From the NCBI GenBank assembly GCA_963721305.1, contig CAVRIR010000002.1, positions 420,273-484,272 on the forward strand: a stretch of 64,000 nucleotides of DNA. Reading direction: 5' to 3'. The translations under genes and the position numbers were made by a program. The notes beneath the pieces are model-generated. The model had not been told where the DNA came from. It saw nothing but the letters and a program-made list of their open reading frames with translations, and ran no database searches. Below are positions 50,848 to 60,061 of this stretch, in pieces. The DNA is from DATAES01 sp963721305. Lineage in GTDB: Bacteria; Actinomycetota; Acidimicrobiia; Acidimicrobiales; JACDCH01. Position 1 is the stretch's first letter. Every line of letters starts with the position of its first letter.

Positions 50848-51449
50848 TTGGTGACGAAGATCGTGAACCAGATCGCCGCGAAGACAGCCACGGTGACGTA
50901 CCAATAGAACGCAGCAGCGAGGACTCCCTCACGATCGCGGCCGGAGTACTCGCCGCCGAGCGCGCGGAACGCCATCAGTCCGAGGAAGATCATGCCGGCA
51001 CCCGCCATCGCGAGATGCATGCCCGTGATGGTGAAGATCAGCAGGCCGACGCGGTCGTGCACCGTGATGCCCATCTGCGTGTAGTTGAAGGCCATGCCGT
51101 TGATGTAGGCGGCGCCGAGGAGAATTGTGAGCCCGAGCGCGAGATAGGCGCGCGGTCGGTCGTTGGTCGCGATCGAATACACCGCCCACTGGACGATGAC
51201 GACGGAGATCACGAGACCGACCATCGCGACGTTGCCCGGTGTGAGATCGATCGTCACACCCTTCGGCAGCCACGGTTGGTTCGACTCGAGCACCTGGGCT
51301 CGCAGCCCGACGTAGATGCCGATCACACCGGCGAACGCCATCACGATCGCCGCCAGCGCGAAACCCGTGCCGAACAGCAACACGCGCGGCCGTTGCGGGG
51401 GCGCCGGCGGCGGCGTGCCGATCGAGTCGTCGGCCAGGACGAGCGTCAT
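50844..51449 (-). CDS. Cytochrome c oxidase subunit III-like protein
   Basis: 201 residues, five or six helices. LLFGTGFALAAIVMAFAGVIGIYVGLRA, VAMVGLVISVVIVQWAVYSIATNDR, GAAYINGMAFNYTQMGI, RVGLLIFTITGMHLAMAGAGMIF and AAAFYWYVTVAVFAAIWFTIFV, whose FYWYVTVAVFAAIWFTI end recalls subunit III's YWHFVDVVWI. The conserved EFG/His pattern is only partial. Pairs with the degenerate subunit I-like gene upstream (ATGA overlap). Confidence 0.8.
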   Translation of the reverse strand: MTLVLADDSIGTPPPAPPQRPRVLLFGTGFALAAIVMAFAGVIGIYVGLRAQVLESNQPWLPKGVTIDLTPGNVAMVGLVISVVIVQWAVYSIATNDRPRAYLALGLTILLGAAYINGMAFNYTQMGITVHDRVGLLIFTITGMHLAMAGAGMIFLGLMAFRALGGEYSGRDREGVLAAAFYWYVTVAVFAAIWFTIFVTK

Positions 51450-53041
51450 GCCCCGCTCCCTTCGGACGCTTCCTTGGCGTCGAGCACCGGCGTCGGCGAC
51501 CCGACCACGACGGCGACCGGATCGGCGGCCCACTCGAGGGTCTGGCCGTCCCACGGATCGACGGGAACGTCGTCGGACTGCGAAGCCAGCGACATCGCGA
51601 GGTTGACGATGAAGATCACGACTGCGAGCGCCACGACCGCACCGCCGACGAACGACACGACGTTGAGCGCTTGGACACCGTCGCGCACTTGGCCCAGCGA
51701 GCCGCGGGGCTCGTCGAGCAGACCCGAGATGAGATCGGGAAGCGCGAGGGCGAACACGCCGAGAAGAAGCAACAGCGCGGTGACTCGCCCGAGACCTTCA
51801 CGCATCGGCCTGCTGAGCACCTGCGGCCACCAGTAATGGATGCCGCCGACGGCCGCGATGGCGACAGCACCGAGTGAGTAGTGCGCGATGGAGGCGTCCG
51901 CGACCGTGCCGACGAGGTCGAGCGAATGGATCGCGCGGATCGCCGACACGATCACGCCCGCGAACAGCATCAACACGGCCGCGATGCCGAACAGCAGTGG
52001 GCTGCCGAGCTTCGGCCGTCCGTGCCTGAGCGTGTCGGCGACGTAGCCGAAGAAGACGAGCAGCGGCAGTACGAGCAGGAATGCAGACGTCACGAACAGG
52101 AACTGGCGCTCGACCTGCTGGTTGTCGACCGCGGCCAGGTACGTCCAGGCGCCGAAGGACAGCGCCGCGAACGCGCCGATGGCGGCCATGGCGACCCCAC
52201 CTCGGCGGGCCCGGATCCGGCTGAACACGGGCACGACGTCACCGGCGAAGCCGAGGACCGGCACCGCCCACGCGAACACCTGCGGTGGCGTCATCGTCCA
52301 TCGCAGCCACCGATCGATGTCCGTGCTCGCGCCGAACGCGAACAGGCGGTACCGATGGTCGAGGTACAGCAGGACCAGGATCCCGAAGAAGAGGCCGAGG
52401 CTGGCGATCCAGATCGTCGCACCCACGAGCACCGACCAAGCGAACATCGGGACGCGAGCGAGGCTGAGCCCTGTCGTCCGCAAGCCCATCACGGTGGTCG
52501 CGAGGCACACCGATGCGAGCACCAGCGCGACGACCACCATGCCGAGCGAGACCAGGAACAGGTCGACGCCCTTCTGGTTGCCGCCGAACGGTCCGCCGTT
52601 GATCAGGTAGCTGACGACGACCATGCCGCCACCGATCAGGTACACCCAGAAGGCCGCGGCCGCCGCGCGCGGGAACGCGATCGACTCGGCGCCGACCTGC
52701 GCCGGCACGACACAGGTGGCGAGCCCGATGAGGATCGGGATGGCGAACAGGAACAGCGCGCCGACGCCGTGCAACGACAGCGTCTGCGCGTAGTTGTCCT
52801 GGTTGAGGATGTTGTAGGTGTCGGTCTGGAAGCGCTCGGCGCCGAGCACGCCTCCGAGCACACCGGTCAGCACCAGGAACACGACCGACGTACCGATCCA
52901 CAGGCGCCCGATGACGGCGTACCGGCCCGTGCCGAGGAGCCCGGCGAGGCCGCCCGCGGGGACGGCGTCGTCGGTTGGGCGGTCGTCTACCGCCGCGGCA
53001 GGTTCGGGCGTGGCCTCGGGCCGAGTCTCGGTCATCGCCAT
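51446..53041 (-). CDS. Subunit I-like heme-copper oxidase protein lacking the CuB ligands
   Basis: 531 residues, about 12 helices with the overall pattern of subunit I: TLSLHGVGALFLFAIPILIG keeps the helix-2 His, IAHYSLGAVAIAAVGGIHYWWPQV keeps one His of the HFHY pair. But HPEVY is replaced by TPPQVFAW, the HH pair by AVDNQQVE, and the second His of HFHY by Ser. So CuB and the Tyr cofactor cannot form and at most one heme may bind. The operon order, degenerate I - III-like - membrane protein - ctaC - ctaD, is tight (4-bp overlaps). Possibly a structural, regulatory or electron-relay partner. Confidence 0.85.
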   Translation of the reverse strand: MAMTETRPEATPEPAAAVDDRPTDDAVPAGGLAGLLGTGRYAVIGRLWIGTSVVFLVLTGVLGGVLGAERFQTDTYNILNQDNYAQTLSLHGVGALFLFAIPILIGLATCVVPAQVGAESIAFPRAAAAAFWVYLIGGGMVVVSYLINGGPFGGNQKGVDLFLVSLGMVVVALVLASVCLATTVMGLRTTGLSLARVPMFAWSVLVGATIWIASLGLFFGILVLLYLDHRYRLFAFGASTDIDRWLRWTMTPPQVFAWAVPVLGFAGDVVPVFSRIRARRGGVAMAAIGAFAALSFGAWTYLAAVDNQQVERQFLFVTSAFLLVLPLLVFFGYVADTLRHGRPKLGSPLLFGIAAVLMLFAGVIVSAIRAIHSLDLVGTVADASIAHYSLGAVAIAAVGGIHYWWPQVLSRPMREGLGRVTALLLLLGVFALALPDLISGLLDEPRGSLGQVRDGVQALNVVSFVGGAVVALAVVIFIVNLAMSLASQSDDVPVDPWDGQTLEWAADPVAVVVGSPTPVLDAKEASEGSGA

Positions 53042-53129
53042 GGCTGGGTCCGGACTCTATTCATGCCCGTCACGCGGTTGGAAAACCCGGCGCCCCCAGA
53101 GGCGTGCAGCAACAGCGCGCACCTATCGC

Positions 53130-54026
53130 TCAGAGCCCCGAACGCAGCAACTGGTCGACGGCGATCGCGCCGAAGAGCAAGGTCACGTACGTGATCGACC
53201 ACGAGAACAGCCGCATCGCGTCCTTGGGTGTGCACCGGCGCAAGAGCTGCACGGCGAACCCCGTGAACACGGCGCCGAGGACGATCGCCGAACCCGTGTA
53301 GAGGTCACCCATCCCCGCCACCGGACCGAACAACAGGGTGAGCGCCCAGAGGAGCAGCGTGTAGAGCAGGATCCGTACCGCCGTCGTCCGCGCGCTCGCG
53401 ACCACGGGGAGCATCGGCACCTCAGCGGCCGCGTAGTCGTCGCGGTAGCGGATGGCGAGCGCCCAGAAGTGCGGTGGCGTCCAGTAGAAGATCACTGCGA
53501 ACAGCACGATCGGCGCCCATGCGAGCCGGTCGGTCACCGCGGTCCATCCGATGAGCACCGGTACGGCGCCGGCCGCGCCGCCGATCACGATGTTGTGCGT
53601 TGACGTCCGCTTCAACCAGATGGTGTAGACGAAGACGTAGAAGAGCGTGGCGCTGACGGCCAGCACTGCGGAGAGCAGGTTGACCGTCGACCAGAGGAAG
53701 GCGAAGGCCACGACCTCGAGCGCGATCGCGAAGATCAGCGCGTTGCGGGGCTTGATCTGTCCGGTGACGAGCGGTCGGCTCTTGGTCCGCTTCATCAGGC
53801 GGTCGATGTCGCGATCGACGTACATGTTGATCGCGTTGGCACCACCGGCCGCGAGCGTGCCGCCGAACACCGTTGCGACCATCAGCCAGATCGAGGGAAG
53901 TCCCTGAGCCGCCACGATCATCGTCGGCACCGTTGTGACCAGTAGCAGCTCGATGATCCGAGGCTTGGTGAGCGCAACATACGCACCAAGGCGCGAACGA
54001 ACAGGAAGTCGGACCGACTGGTGCAT
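53130..54026 (-). CDS. ctaB: Protoheme IX farnesyltransferase (heme O synthase)
   Basis: Makes heme O from heme B for the oxidase. 298 residues, nine helices. AAGGANAINMYVDRDIDRLMKRTKSRPL holds the polyprenyl-diphosphate motif N-x3-D-x3-D; YTIWLKRTSTHNIVIGGAAGAVPVLIGW and FYWTPPHFWALAIRYRDDYAAAEVPMLPVV are the heme-side signatures. ATG at 54026, with only 88 bp between its stop and the oxidase operon start. Divergent from ctaA. Confidence 0.96.
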   Translation of the reverse strand: MHQSVRLPVRSRLGAYVALTKPRIIELLLVTTVPTMIVAAQGLPSIWLMVATVFGGTLAAGGANAINMYVDRDIDRLMKRTKSRPLVTGQIKPRNALIFAIALEVVAFAFLWSTVNLLSAVLAVSATLFYVFVYTIWLKRTSTHNIVIGGAAGAVPVLIGWTAVTDRLAWAPIVLFAVIFYWTPPHFWALAIRYRDDYAAAEVPMLPVVASARTTAVRILLYTLLLWALTLLFGPVAGMGDLYTGSAIVLGAVFTGFAVQLLRRCTPKDAMRLFSWSITYVTLLFGAIAVDQLLRSGL

Positions 54027-54216
54027 GTGAACAAACACACTATGTCCGCGCGCACCCCTGCGGCCAAGCCACCGGTGCACCAAATTCGGGCGTCGGCGAG
54101 CAACCGAGAACGAGGTCGGTTCGACCAGTTTCGAGGTGAACGCGGAGTTTCTGCGCGAGGGGCGTGCCGGCAGCGCGTCTGACCGCGAGCAGTCGTGGGC
54201 CGTAGCCTCGCGAGAA

Positions 54217-55162
54217 GTGCCGTCCGTCCCGCTGTCCGCAGCTCAGACCGGAGACCTACCGCCGAATCACCTTGTTCGCCCTGGTCGCGTTGGGACTGAT
54301 CGTGGTGACCGGGGGTGCAGTTCGCTTGACCGGCTCGGGACTGGGCTGTCCGGAATGGCCGAACTGCGACACCGGGCACCTGAGCCCACATGGCCAGACC
54401 GGCTACCACGGCGCGGTCGAGTTCCTGAACCGGCTCTTCACCGGCGCGGTCTCGTTCGCCGTGATCATCGCCGTACTGGGGTCGTTCTGGCGGGTGCCGC
54501 GGCGACGCGACCTCATGTGGCTGTCGTTCGGGCTCGTGCTCGGTGTCCTCGCGCAGATCGTGCTGGGCGGCCTCACCGTGCTCTACGCACTGACACCGCC
54601 ATGGGTGATGGCCCACTTCCTCCTGTCGATGGTGCTGCTCGCTGACGCAGTCGTCCTCAACGTCCGCGCCGGTCGTGCCGACGGTCCTGTCCACCCGGTG
54701 GTGACGCGCTCGGTGCGGGTCATGAGTTGGATCGTCACCGCGTGCACGGCCGCGGTGCTCGTCACCGGAACCATCGTGACGGGCGCGGGCCCGCACGGCG
54801 GTGACGAGAACGTCAAGCGGCTCGGCCTGTCTGTCACCACGGCGGCGCGCATCCACGGCATCACCGAGAACGTGTTGCTCGTCACGGTGCTCGTGACGCT
54901 CGCGCTGATCGTGCGCACCGCGGCACCTGCTGTCGTGCGACGCGACGCGAACGTCCTCCTCGTCGTCCTGATCGCGCAGGCCGGGGTCGGTTACGCGCAG
55001 TACTTCAACGGCGTGCCAGTGGTGCTGGTGGGAATCCACATCTTCGGTGCCGTGTGCGTCTGGGTCGCGGCCCTCCGGCTCGCTCTCGGCATGCAACAGC
55101 CCGCAGCCGTGGTAACTACACGAACAGTGATGGCGCGCGAGTCCGTGCTGGCGGCGAGCTGA
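54217..55162 (+). CDS. ctaA: Heme A synthase, frameshifted near 54240-54258
   Basis: Oxidises heme O to heme A. From GTG at 54217 (PSVPLS) the frame breaks and resumes as YRRITLFALVALGLIVVTGGAVRLTGSGLGCPEWPNC, with the essential Cys pair and heme site after it; then GYHGAVEFLNRLFTGAVSFAVI with His, HFLLSMVLLADAVVL with His, and AARIHGITENVLLVTVL in the second repeat. A TTG at 54272 is an in-frame start if the N-terminus is really short. Stop overlaps the clpS start (TGATG). Confidence 0.88.
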
Positions 55163-55500
55163 TGCCGGCTGCTGCGCCGGCGACGATGTTGCCGGCGCCG
55201 ACGTGGACGTCGACCGTCAGTCCGGTCGAGGTCGAGAAGCCCATCAGCGACACCGAGGTCCGCGCCGATCGTCCATGGGTCGTGATCGTGTGGAACGACC
55301 CGATCAACCTGATGGACTATGTGACGTTCGTGTTCCAGAAGCTGTTCGGCTACAGCCTCGAGAAAGCAACCAAGCTCATGCTCGACGTCCACCAACGAGG
55401 GCGCGCCGTGGTGTCGAGCGGTACCCGCGAGAAGGCAGAGCTCGACGTCTTCCGTCTCCACGAACACGGGTTGTGGGCGACGATGCAGCACGACGAATGA
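55162..55500 (+). CDS. clpS: ATP-dependent Clp protease adaptor ClpS
   Basis: Presents N-degron substrates to ClpA/ClpC. 112 residues; extended N-terminus, then PWVVIVWNDPINLMDYVTFVFQKLFGY with the NDxxNxxxYV pattern, ATKLMLDVHQRGRAVVSSGTREKAELDVFRLHEHGLWATM in parts, the substrate-binding pocket. Overlaps the DUF2017 gene by ATGA, as is usual in actinobacteria. Confidence 0.95.
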   Translation: MPAAAPATMLPAPTWTSTVSPVEVEKPISDTEVRADRPWVVIVWNDPINLMDYVTFVFQKLFGYSLEKATKLMLDVHQRGRAVVSSGTREKAELDVFRLHEHGLWATMQHDE

Positions 55501-55955
55501 GACGCACCGTTCGGCGGGCGCGCGACGGCTCGTTCCAGTTGCGGATGACCGATGACGAGCGCGACCTCGTCGTCAACCTCGCGGGCCAGCTCCGCGAGCT
55601 GCTGGTGAGCGATGAGACGGATGGACTCGAACGCCTGTATCCGCCTGCCTACGCGAACGATCCCGAGCGCGACTCCGAGTACCACTCGATGGTGCACGAC
55701 GACCTGCTCGAGAAGCGGCTCGCGTCGGTCGACATCGTCGAGCAAACCGCCGCCGCGACGTCGTTGACAGAAGACGAGATGACTGCGTGGATGGGCGCAG
55801 TCAACGACCTCCGCCTGGTGTTGGGCACCCGACTCGACGTGTCAGAGGACCAGGATCTTCCTGCGATCGACGATCCCGGCGCGCCCGCGTTCGCCGTCTA
55901 CCAGTACCTCACCTATCTCCTCGGTGAGATCGTGCACGCTTTGTCGCGCGGCTGA
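55497..55955 (+). CDS. DUF2017 family protein
   Basis: 152 residues. DGSFQLRMTDDERDLVVNLAGQLRELLV, RLYPPAYANDPERDSEYHSMVHDDLLEKRL and WMGAVNDLRLVLGTRLDV match the actinobacterial DUF2017 family that always follows clpS. Function unknown; probably modulates Clp protease. Acidic C-terminus (YQYLTYLLGEIVHALSRG). Confidence 0.92.
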   Translation: MRRTVRRARDGSFQLRMTDDERDLVVNLAGQLRELLVSDETDGLERLYPPAYANDPERDSEYHSMVHDDLLEKRLASVDIVEQTAAATSLTEDEMTAWMGAVNDLRLVLGTRLDVSEDQDLPAIDDPGAPAFAVYQYLTYLLGEIVHALSRG

Positions 55956-55961
55956 CCGCTC

Positions 55962-57506
55962 TCAGCAGCTGCTCACCGCTTCGTCGAAGCTCTGCGGTGG
56001 CTGGTCTGAGCTCGTCGCCACCTTGTTCACGACGTCGAACGGCACCTTCCCGACGACGCAGTCACCGAACGCGAACGCGTCGTCGACGTTGTCACCGGCC
56101 TGCATCTTGTCGAGCATCAGATAGGAGCGAACTTCGATCATGGACAGCGCGTCCATGGAGTTGCCGCTGATCTGGATGCCCGAGTCCGACCCCGGATCGC
56201 AGGTCTCGACGAGCAGCTGCGCGCCGTTCTCGGTCACCTTCGCCATGCCCGAAGGCAACGCCGCGACCCACGCATCGAGTGCGTCGTGCATCTCCGTGCG
56301 GTCCGTGTCGGTGTCACCCCGCCACGCGATGCGCATGCACGTCTTTCCTGCTTGCTGGTAGGTGACGTACGCGTCGCCACCCCAACCGTCCGCGGCCTGC
56401 AGCGCCTGTGCCGGCGGGATGCGTTCGGCGAGCATCAGGTACCACGTCGTCGAGCCGAGGTCACCGCTGTCGGACTCGTCCTTCACGCCGTCCGGCAACG
56501 ACGGTTTGTCGACCTGCAACGGACCACGATCGTGGATGAACTCAGGAGGATCGGTCTCCTGCTCGTCGTCGACGGGTGGTTGTTCGAACGCGCGGTCCAC
56601 GTCGCTCTGGCCACCGTGCTGATCGAGGATCTCTACGAAAGGTGGCCCGTAGATGTACGGCGCCGCCATGAACGCCTGCAGCACGTTGGGCACGTCCTGT
56701 AGCTGCTGCTGCGACTTCTCGACGCTCGCTTCGTTCGATTGCAGGTACTCGGAGCGCTCGCTGTCCGAGAGGCTGTCGACGTACTCGTTCTCGATGCGCA
56801 CCGCATCGCCTTCGACGAGCGCGCGGAACGCGGTGGACTCGCCGGACGTCTTGAACGATTTCTCACGCGACGAACCGATGTCGAAGTGCTGATCCTGGAG
56901 CGCGTGCGTGAGCTCGTGTGCGAGCGTGACCCGCACCTCGACCGTCATGTCGGTGCCGCGTACGGAGACACGTTCGGTGTCGGGGTCGTAGAACGCCAGC
57001 GTCCCCGAGTCCGCGAGGTCGTTACCGGCCTTGAACAGGTCGACGTCGCCGGTCATGAGCCCGAGCGCGCGCAATTCGCCTTGCTCGTTGTCCAACGACT
57101 TCTTGTCGTCACTCGTCAACTGGCCGGGGTCGCTGCGAGCGCGCTTCGCGTACTCGTCCGGCGAGAGGAAGTCGACGAACACGGGGTGTTCGAACTGGAG
57201 TCCCCGATGCTGCTCGTCGAAGTGGACGATGTCGAGGACGCGCGGATCCCACTGGTCCGGATGGGGCGGACCGTGGTGCTTCGGTCGCGTGAGCACGAAC
57301 ACACCGGTGGCGAACACGGCGAGGCAGAGCAGCGCGACCCCAGCGGTCACGAAGGGACGATGACGGCGGGGCGGTGGGACAGATGGCGCGGGCGGCGGCC
57401 AGGTCTGCGTGGGCGGCCCGAGCGGCGGTTGCCCTGGGGGCGGCCACGCGCCAGGCACCGGTGGGGTCGGCGCCGATTGCGGCGGCGGAGGTGGGAAGTA
57501 CGTCAT
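55962..57506 (-). CDS. Membrane-anchored zinc metallopeptidase of unknown specificity
   Basis: 514 residues from the ATG at 57506. Proline-rich cytoplasmic N-terminus of ~60 residues (PPPPPQSAPTPPVPG), one helix (TAGVALLCLAVFATGVFVL), then an extracytoplasmic domain with HELTHALQDQHFD (HExxH zinc site) and downstream EGDAVRIE, typical of the neutral zinc metallopeptidase-like family of actinobacteria. Two Cys pairs (TCMRIAW, VETCDPG, FGDCVVG, VSSC) suggest disulfides. Convergent with the DUF2017 gene. Confidence 0.8.
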   Translation of the reverse strand: MTYFPPPPPQSAPTPPVPGAWPPPGQPPLGPPTQTWPPPAPSVPPPRRHRPFVTAGVALLCLAVFATGVFVLTRPKHHGPPHPDQWDPRVLDIVHFDEQHRGLQFEHPVFVDFLSPDEYAKRARSDPGQLTSDDKKSLDNEQGELRALGLMTGDVDLFKAGNDLADSGTLAFYDPDTERVSVRGTDMTVEVRVTLAHELTHALQDQHFDIGSSREKSFKTSGESTAFRALVEGDAVRIENEYVDSLSDSERSEYLQSNEASVEKSQQQLQDVPNVLQAFMAAPYIYGPPFVEILDQHGGQSDVDRAFEQPPVDDEQETDPPEFIHDRGPLQVDKPSLPDGVKDESDSGDLGSTTWYLMLAERIPPAQALQAADGWGGDAYVTYQQAGKTCMRIAWRGDTDTDRTEMHDALDAWVAALPSGMAKVTENGAQLLVETCDPGSDSGIQISGNSMDALSMIEVRSYLMLDKMQAGDNVDDAFAFGDCVVGKVPFDVVNKVATSSDQPPQSFDEAVSSC

Positions 57507-57638
57507 CCGGGAGGCGTTGGGGCCCTGACAGGCGGGCCAGGCACCATCGGTAACGAGCCGGCGGTGTTGAGGCTCCAATACTGCCCGTCAAGGACGGTGA
57601 GGCGGACTGCTACCGTGTCCGCGCCCCCATGGGAGTGA

Positions 57639-57711
57639 GCCCCCATCGTCTAGCGGCCTAGGACACCACCCTTTCAAGGTGGCGGCACGGGTTCGAATCC
57701 CGTTGGGGGTG
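57639..57711 (+). tRNA. tRNA-Glu (anticodon TTC)
   Basis: Acceptor GCCCCCA/TGGGGGT, anticodon loop CTTTCAA giving TTC, T arm CGGGTTCGAATCCCG. Discriminator G; CCA not encoded. First of a three-tRNA cluster. Confidence 0.95.
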
Positions 57712-57731
57712 CAAGTAGACAATGAAGTCCT

Positions 57732-57806
57732 GGTCCCGTGGTGCAGTTTGGAGTGCACGCCGGCCTGTCAAGCCGGAGGCCGCGGGTTCAAATCCCGTCG
57801 GGACCG
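57732..57806 (+). tRNA. tRNA-Asp (anticodon GTC)
   Basis: Acceptor GGTCCCG/CGGGACC, anticodon loop CTGTCAA giving GTC, T arm CGGGTTCAAATCCCG. 20 bp after tRNA-Glu. Discriminator G. Confidence 0.95.
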
Positions 57807-57825
57807 CGGGTGGTTCACCCAACTT

Positions 57826-57898
57826 GGTCGGGTAGCTCAGTCGGCAGAGCGTCCGCCTGAAAAGCGGAAGGTCACCGGATCGACGCCGGTCCCGACCA
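57826..57898 (+). tRNA. tRNA-Phe (anticodon GAA)
   Basis: Acceptor GGTCGGG/CCCGACC, anticodon loop CTGAAAA giving GAA, T loop ATCGACGC. The following CCA (57899-57901) may be encoded. Third of the Glu-Asp-Phe cluster, an order seen in many actinobacteria. Confidence 0.93.
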
Positions 57899-58003
57899 CC
57901 ACATCGAAGCGCAGGTCAGAGCCCACGCGTGATCGTTCCGTCATCTGCTCGATGACTGGAACGCCCAGGCGACGGCTTCCAGGGGCCGAGCAACTGATGA
58001 AGG

Positions 58004-58387
58004 TCAAGAGCTGAACGCACTCAGGCTCGAGAGCTGGCTCTGGTCGAGCGAGTCGAACCCGGACGTGAAGTCGGATCCTGCGCCGGTCGACGAATCGTCC
58101 GTCCCGAAGTCGGTGGTGAAGTCGCTCTGGTTGGCCACCTGGCTGTCCGACTGAGCATCCGTCTGGGCATCGGTGCCGTCTACGGTCGGGACGCCGGCGC
58201 TGTTGTCGGACGAGACCTCGGTCCCGAAGTCGGTGCTCTCCGAAGTGGTTTGGCCGGTGTCACTCGTGGGCGCGGACTGGCTGTTGTCACCGCTGCCGGA
58301 CGGAATCGTTGCGGATGCGCATGCGCCAGTGGACAAACCGACGGCCAGGACCAGCGCAACGCGCCCGATGAGTGCTCCAACGCGCAT
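58004..58387 (-). CDS. Small low-complexity lipoprotein
   Basis: 127 residues from the ATG at 58387. Lipobox LSTGAC, then a Ser/Thr/Asp/Gln-rich tail with repeated TDAQ/TDFGTD-like segments and many DS pairs. No domain; likely surface-exposed and extended. The region before it contains the second palindromic element. Confidence 0.6.
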   Translation of the reverse strand: MRVGALIGRVALVLAVGLSTGACASATIPSGSGDNSQSAPTSDTGQTTSESTDFGTEVSSDNSAGVPTVDGTDAQTDAQSDSQVANQSDFTTDFGTDDSSTGAGSDFTSGFDSLDQSQLSSLSAFSS

Positions 58388-58524
58388 CCGGTGCCCCCAC
58401 CCTTCGATGACGCGAGCCGCCACCGTAGTGCGCGTCCCACCTACGGCCCGACCGTGGCCGTCCGTCTCCCCTCCGCCGCCCATCCGCAACCCGACGGCCG
58501 CCCGTCCCGCCCATCCGCCGCCCG

Positions 58525-58634
58525 TCACATTGATGGCTGACCGACCGTTTTGGTGGCTCAGCGCGCCCAGAAGCCGGCGCCGTCCCTTCTGTGATGTCCG
58601 AGCCACCGATTCGGTGGCTGAAACATCAATGTGA
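58525..58634. repeat. Nested palindromic repeat element, copy B (110 bp)
   Basis: Same ends as copy A at 7619 (TCACATTGAT ... ATCAATGTGA), same inner TTCTGTGA and CCACCGATTCGGTGG palindrome; the left inner palindrome is more diverged (CCGTTTTGG). Flanked on the left by C-rich and on the right by G-rich low-complexity sequence (poly-G runs to 58680). It lies upstream of the small lipoprotein gene and after the DinB-like gene, both minus strand. Confidence 0.8.
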
Positions 58635-58685
58635 GGGGGGTCGGGTGAGGGGGGGGGTGCGGAGAGGGGGTGCGGGGAGACGACG
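58635..58685. repeat. G-rich low-complexity tract
   Basis: Runs of up to nine G (GGGGGGGGG, GGGGGTGCGG) between the palindromic element and the DinB-like gene stop. Could form G-quadruplexes on the plus strand. Non-coding. Confidence 0.5.
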
Positions 58686-59258
58686 TCAGGAGGGGGTGCG
58701 GCGGCCGAGGACGGCGAGGAGGCGGGTCTGGCTGTCGGCGTCGTCGGGGACGTCGACGTTCGTGCCGAACGCGCCGCTGCCTTGGAGCAGGTCGAGCTGG
58801 GGACGCACGATCTCCCAGCACGTCTCCACCAGCTCCGGGTCCAAGGTCGTGTCCTGCCCGGTGGCGACCGCGAGGTCCCAGCCGTGGATCAACACGTCGA
58901 TGAAGCGATGGCCGGCGTAGATCTCGCCCGGAACCGGACCGTACGACACCGCGACCGGCGTCTCCATCGCGCCAGCGCGAGCGAACGCGTCACCCGCGGC
59001 TGCCGCCGATGCGTCATACGTGCCGCCCGGATCGTCACCGACGACGTCGCCGTCGTAGCGGTCACCGACCTCGGCGATGGTCTTACCCGCGACCAGTGGC
59101 TCGACCCACAGGTTGCCGCTCACCACGTGGTTGAGCAGCGCGCGCACGTCGTAGTCCTCGCACGGCGTCGACTTGTCCATGTCGGCTGCATCGATGCCAC
59201 GCACGATGCGTCCGGTCGCGTCGAGTGCCTTGCGATGCTGCTCCGCGAGATCGCTCAT
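58686..59258 (-). CDS. DinB-like / mycothiol-dependent maleylpyruvate isomerase N-terminal family protein (TIGR03086 type)
   Basis: 190 residues, four-helix bundle. TPCEDYDVRALLNHVVSGNLWVEPL (conserved W-x-HL-type His), GHRFIDVLIHGWDLAVATGQD with the metal-binding His pair (H, HGWDLA). Such proteins often transfer or add mycothiol, consistent with mshA at 14158. ATG at 59258 overlaps the SDR stop by 4 bp. Confidence 0.88.
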   Translation of the reverse strand: MSDLAEQHRKALDATGRIVRGIDAADMDKSTPCEDYDVRALLNHVVSGNLWVEPLVAGKTIAEVGDRYDGDVVGDDPGGTYDASAAAAGDAFARAGAMETPVAVSYGPVPGEIYAGHRFIDVLIHGWDLAVATGQDTTLDPELVETCWEIVRPQLDLLQGSGAFGTNVDVPDDADSQTRLLAVLGRRTPS

Positions 59259-60061
59259 CCACCCGCCTCCATCTGCTTCACACGCTCACGAACGTACTCG
59301 CGGCTGCCCTCGATGAATGGGCCGATGTTGGCATACCGCCCCGACACGATGTCGACGAACCACTCGGGCACGTAGATCTCGAACACGTCGGCATCGAGCT
59401 GCTTGCGTACGGCGTCGGTCAAGGTCTCGACCGGCAACGCCTCGAGATCCGATAGCGACTGCTCGTTGTCCGGCAGATGGAACAGCTCGGTGTCGATGAT
59501 GCCGGGGTTCACCAAGTGGATGCGGATGTCGGTGCCGTCGAGGTCGACGGCCAGCGACTCCATGAACGCGCTGATCGCCGCTTTGGTCGCGCTGTATGCC
59601 GCCTCGCGCGGTGGACCGAGCCGAGCCGCAACCGACGAGATCGTGAGGATGCGGCCCGAGCCCCTCGCCACCATGCGCGGCAGCAATGCGAGCGTGAGGC
59701 GTACCGGCGAGAAGTAGTTGATCCGCATGACCTCTTCGACGACGTCGGGCGTCAGGTCGAGCGCATGCCTGCGCTTCGGGATGCCTGCGTTGTTGACGAG
59801 CAGATCGATCCCACCGAGCTCGTCCTCGACCTGTATGGCGAACGCCTCGATGGCGTCGAGCTCGCCGAGGTCGATCGTCCACGAACGCGAATCCGGCGCG
59901 GTCTTCCGGCAGTCGGCCAACACCTCGGCGAGGCGGTCAGACCGCCGCACGCAGATGCCGACGGTCGCGCCCGCGCCGGCGAACGCTCGCGCCAGGCCGG
60001 CACCGATGCCCGAGGACGCACCGGTGATCAGCACCTTCTTGCCGGCGAGGTCGTAAGCCAC
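59255..60061 (-). CDS. Short-chain dehydrogenase/reductase
   Basis: 268 residues. VLITGASSGIGAGLA cofactor loop, CVRRSDRL (Arg favours NADPH), NNAGIPKRR, catalytic Ser in SSVAARLGPPREAAYSATKAAI with YxxxK. Longer C-terminus (EWFVDIVSGRYANIGPFIEGSREYVRERVKQ) of the type seen in membrane-associated SDRs. GTG at 60061 directly follows the amine oxidase stop. Confidence 0.88.
   Translation of the reverse strand: MAYDLAGKKVLITGASSGIGAGLARAFAGAGATVGICVRRSDRLAEVLADCRKTAPDSRSWTIDLGELDAIEAFAIQVEDELGGIDLLVNNAGIPKRRHALDLTPDVVEEVMRINYFSPVRLTLALLPRMVARGSGRILTISSVAARLGPPREAAYSATKAAISAFMESLAVDLDGTDIRIHLVNPGIIDTELFHLPDNEQSLSDLEALPVETLTDAVRKQLDADVFEIYVPEWFVDIVSGRYANIGPFIEGSREYVRERVKQMEAGG

Noticed and set aside
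54024..54042. Rex operator upstream of ctaB (TGTGAACAAACACAC)
   Set aside because: The TGTG and CACA arms are six bases apart, not eight as in the known operator, so the match is poor.
58640..58920. Plus-strand Gly/Arg-rich frames in the G-rich tract
   Set aside because: Low-complexity sequence antisense to the DinB-like gene; no coding evidence.
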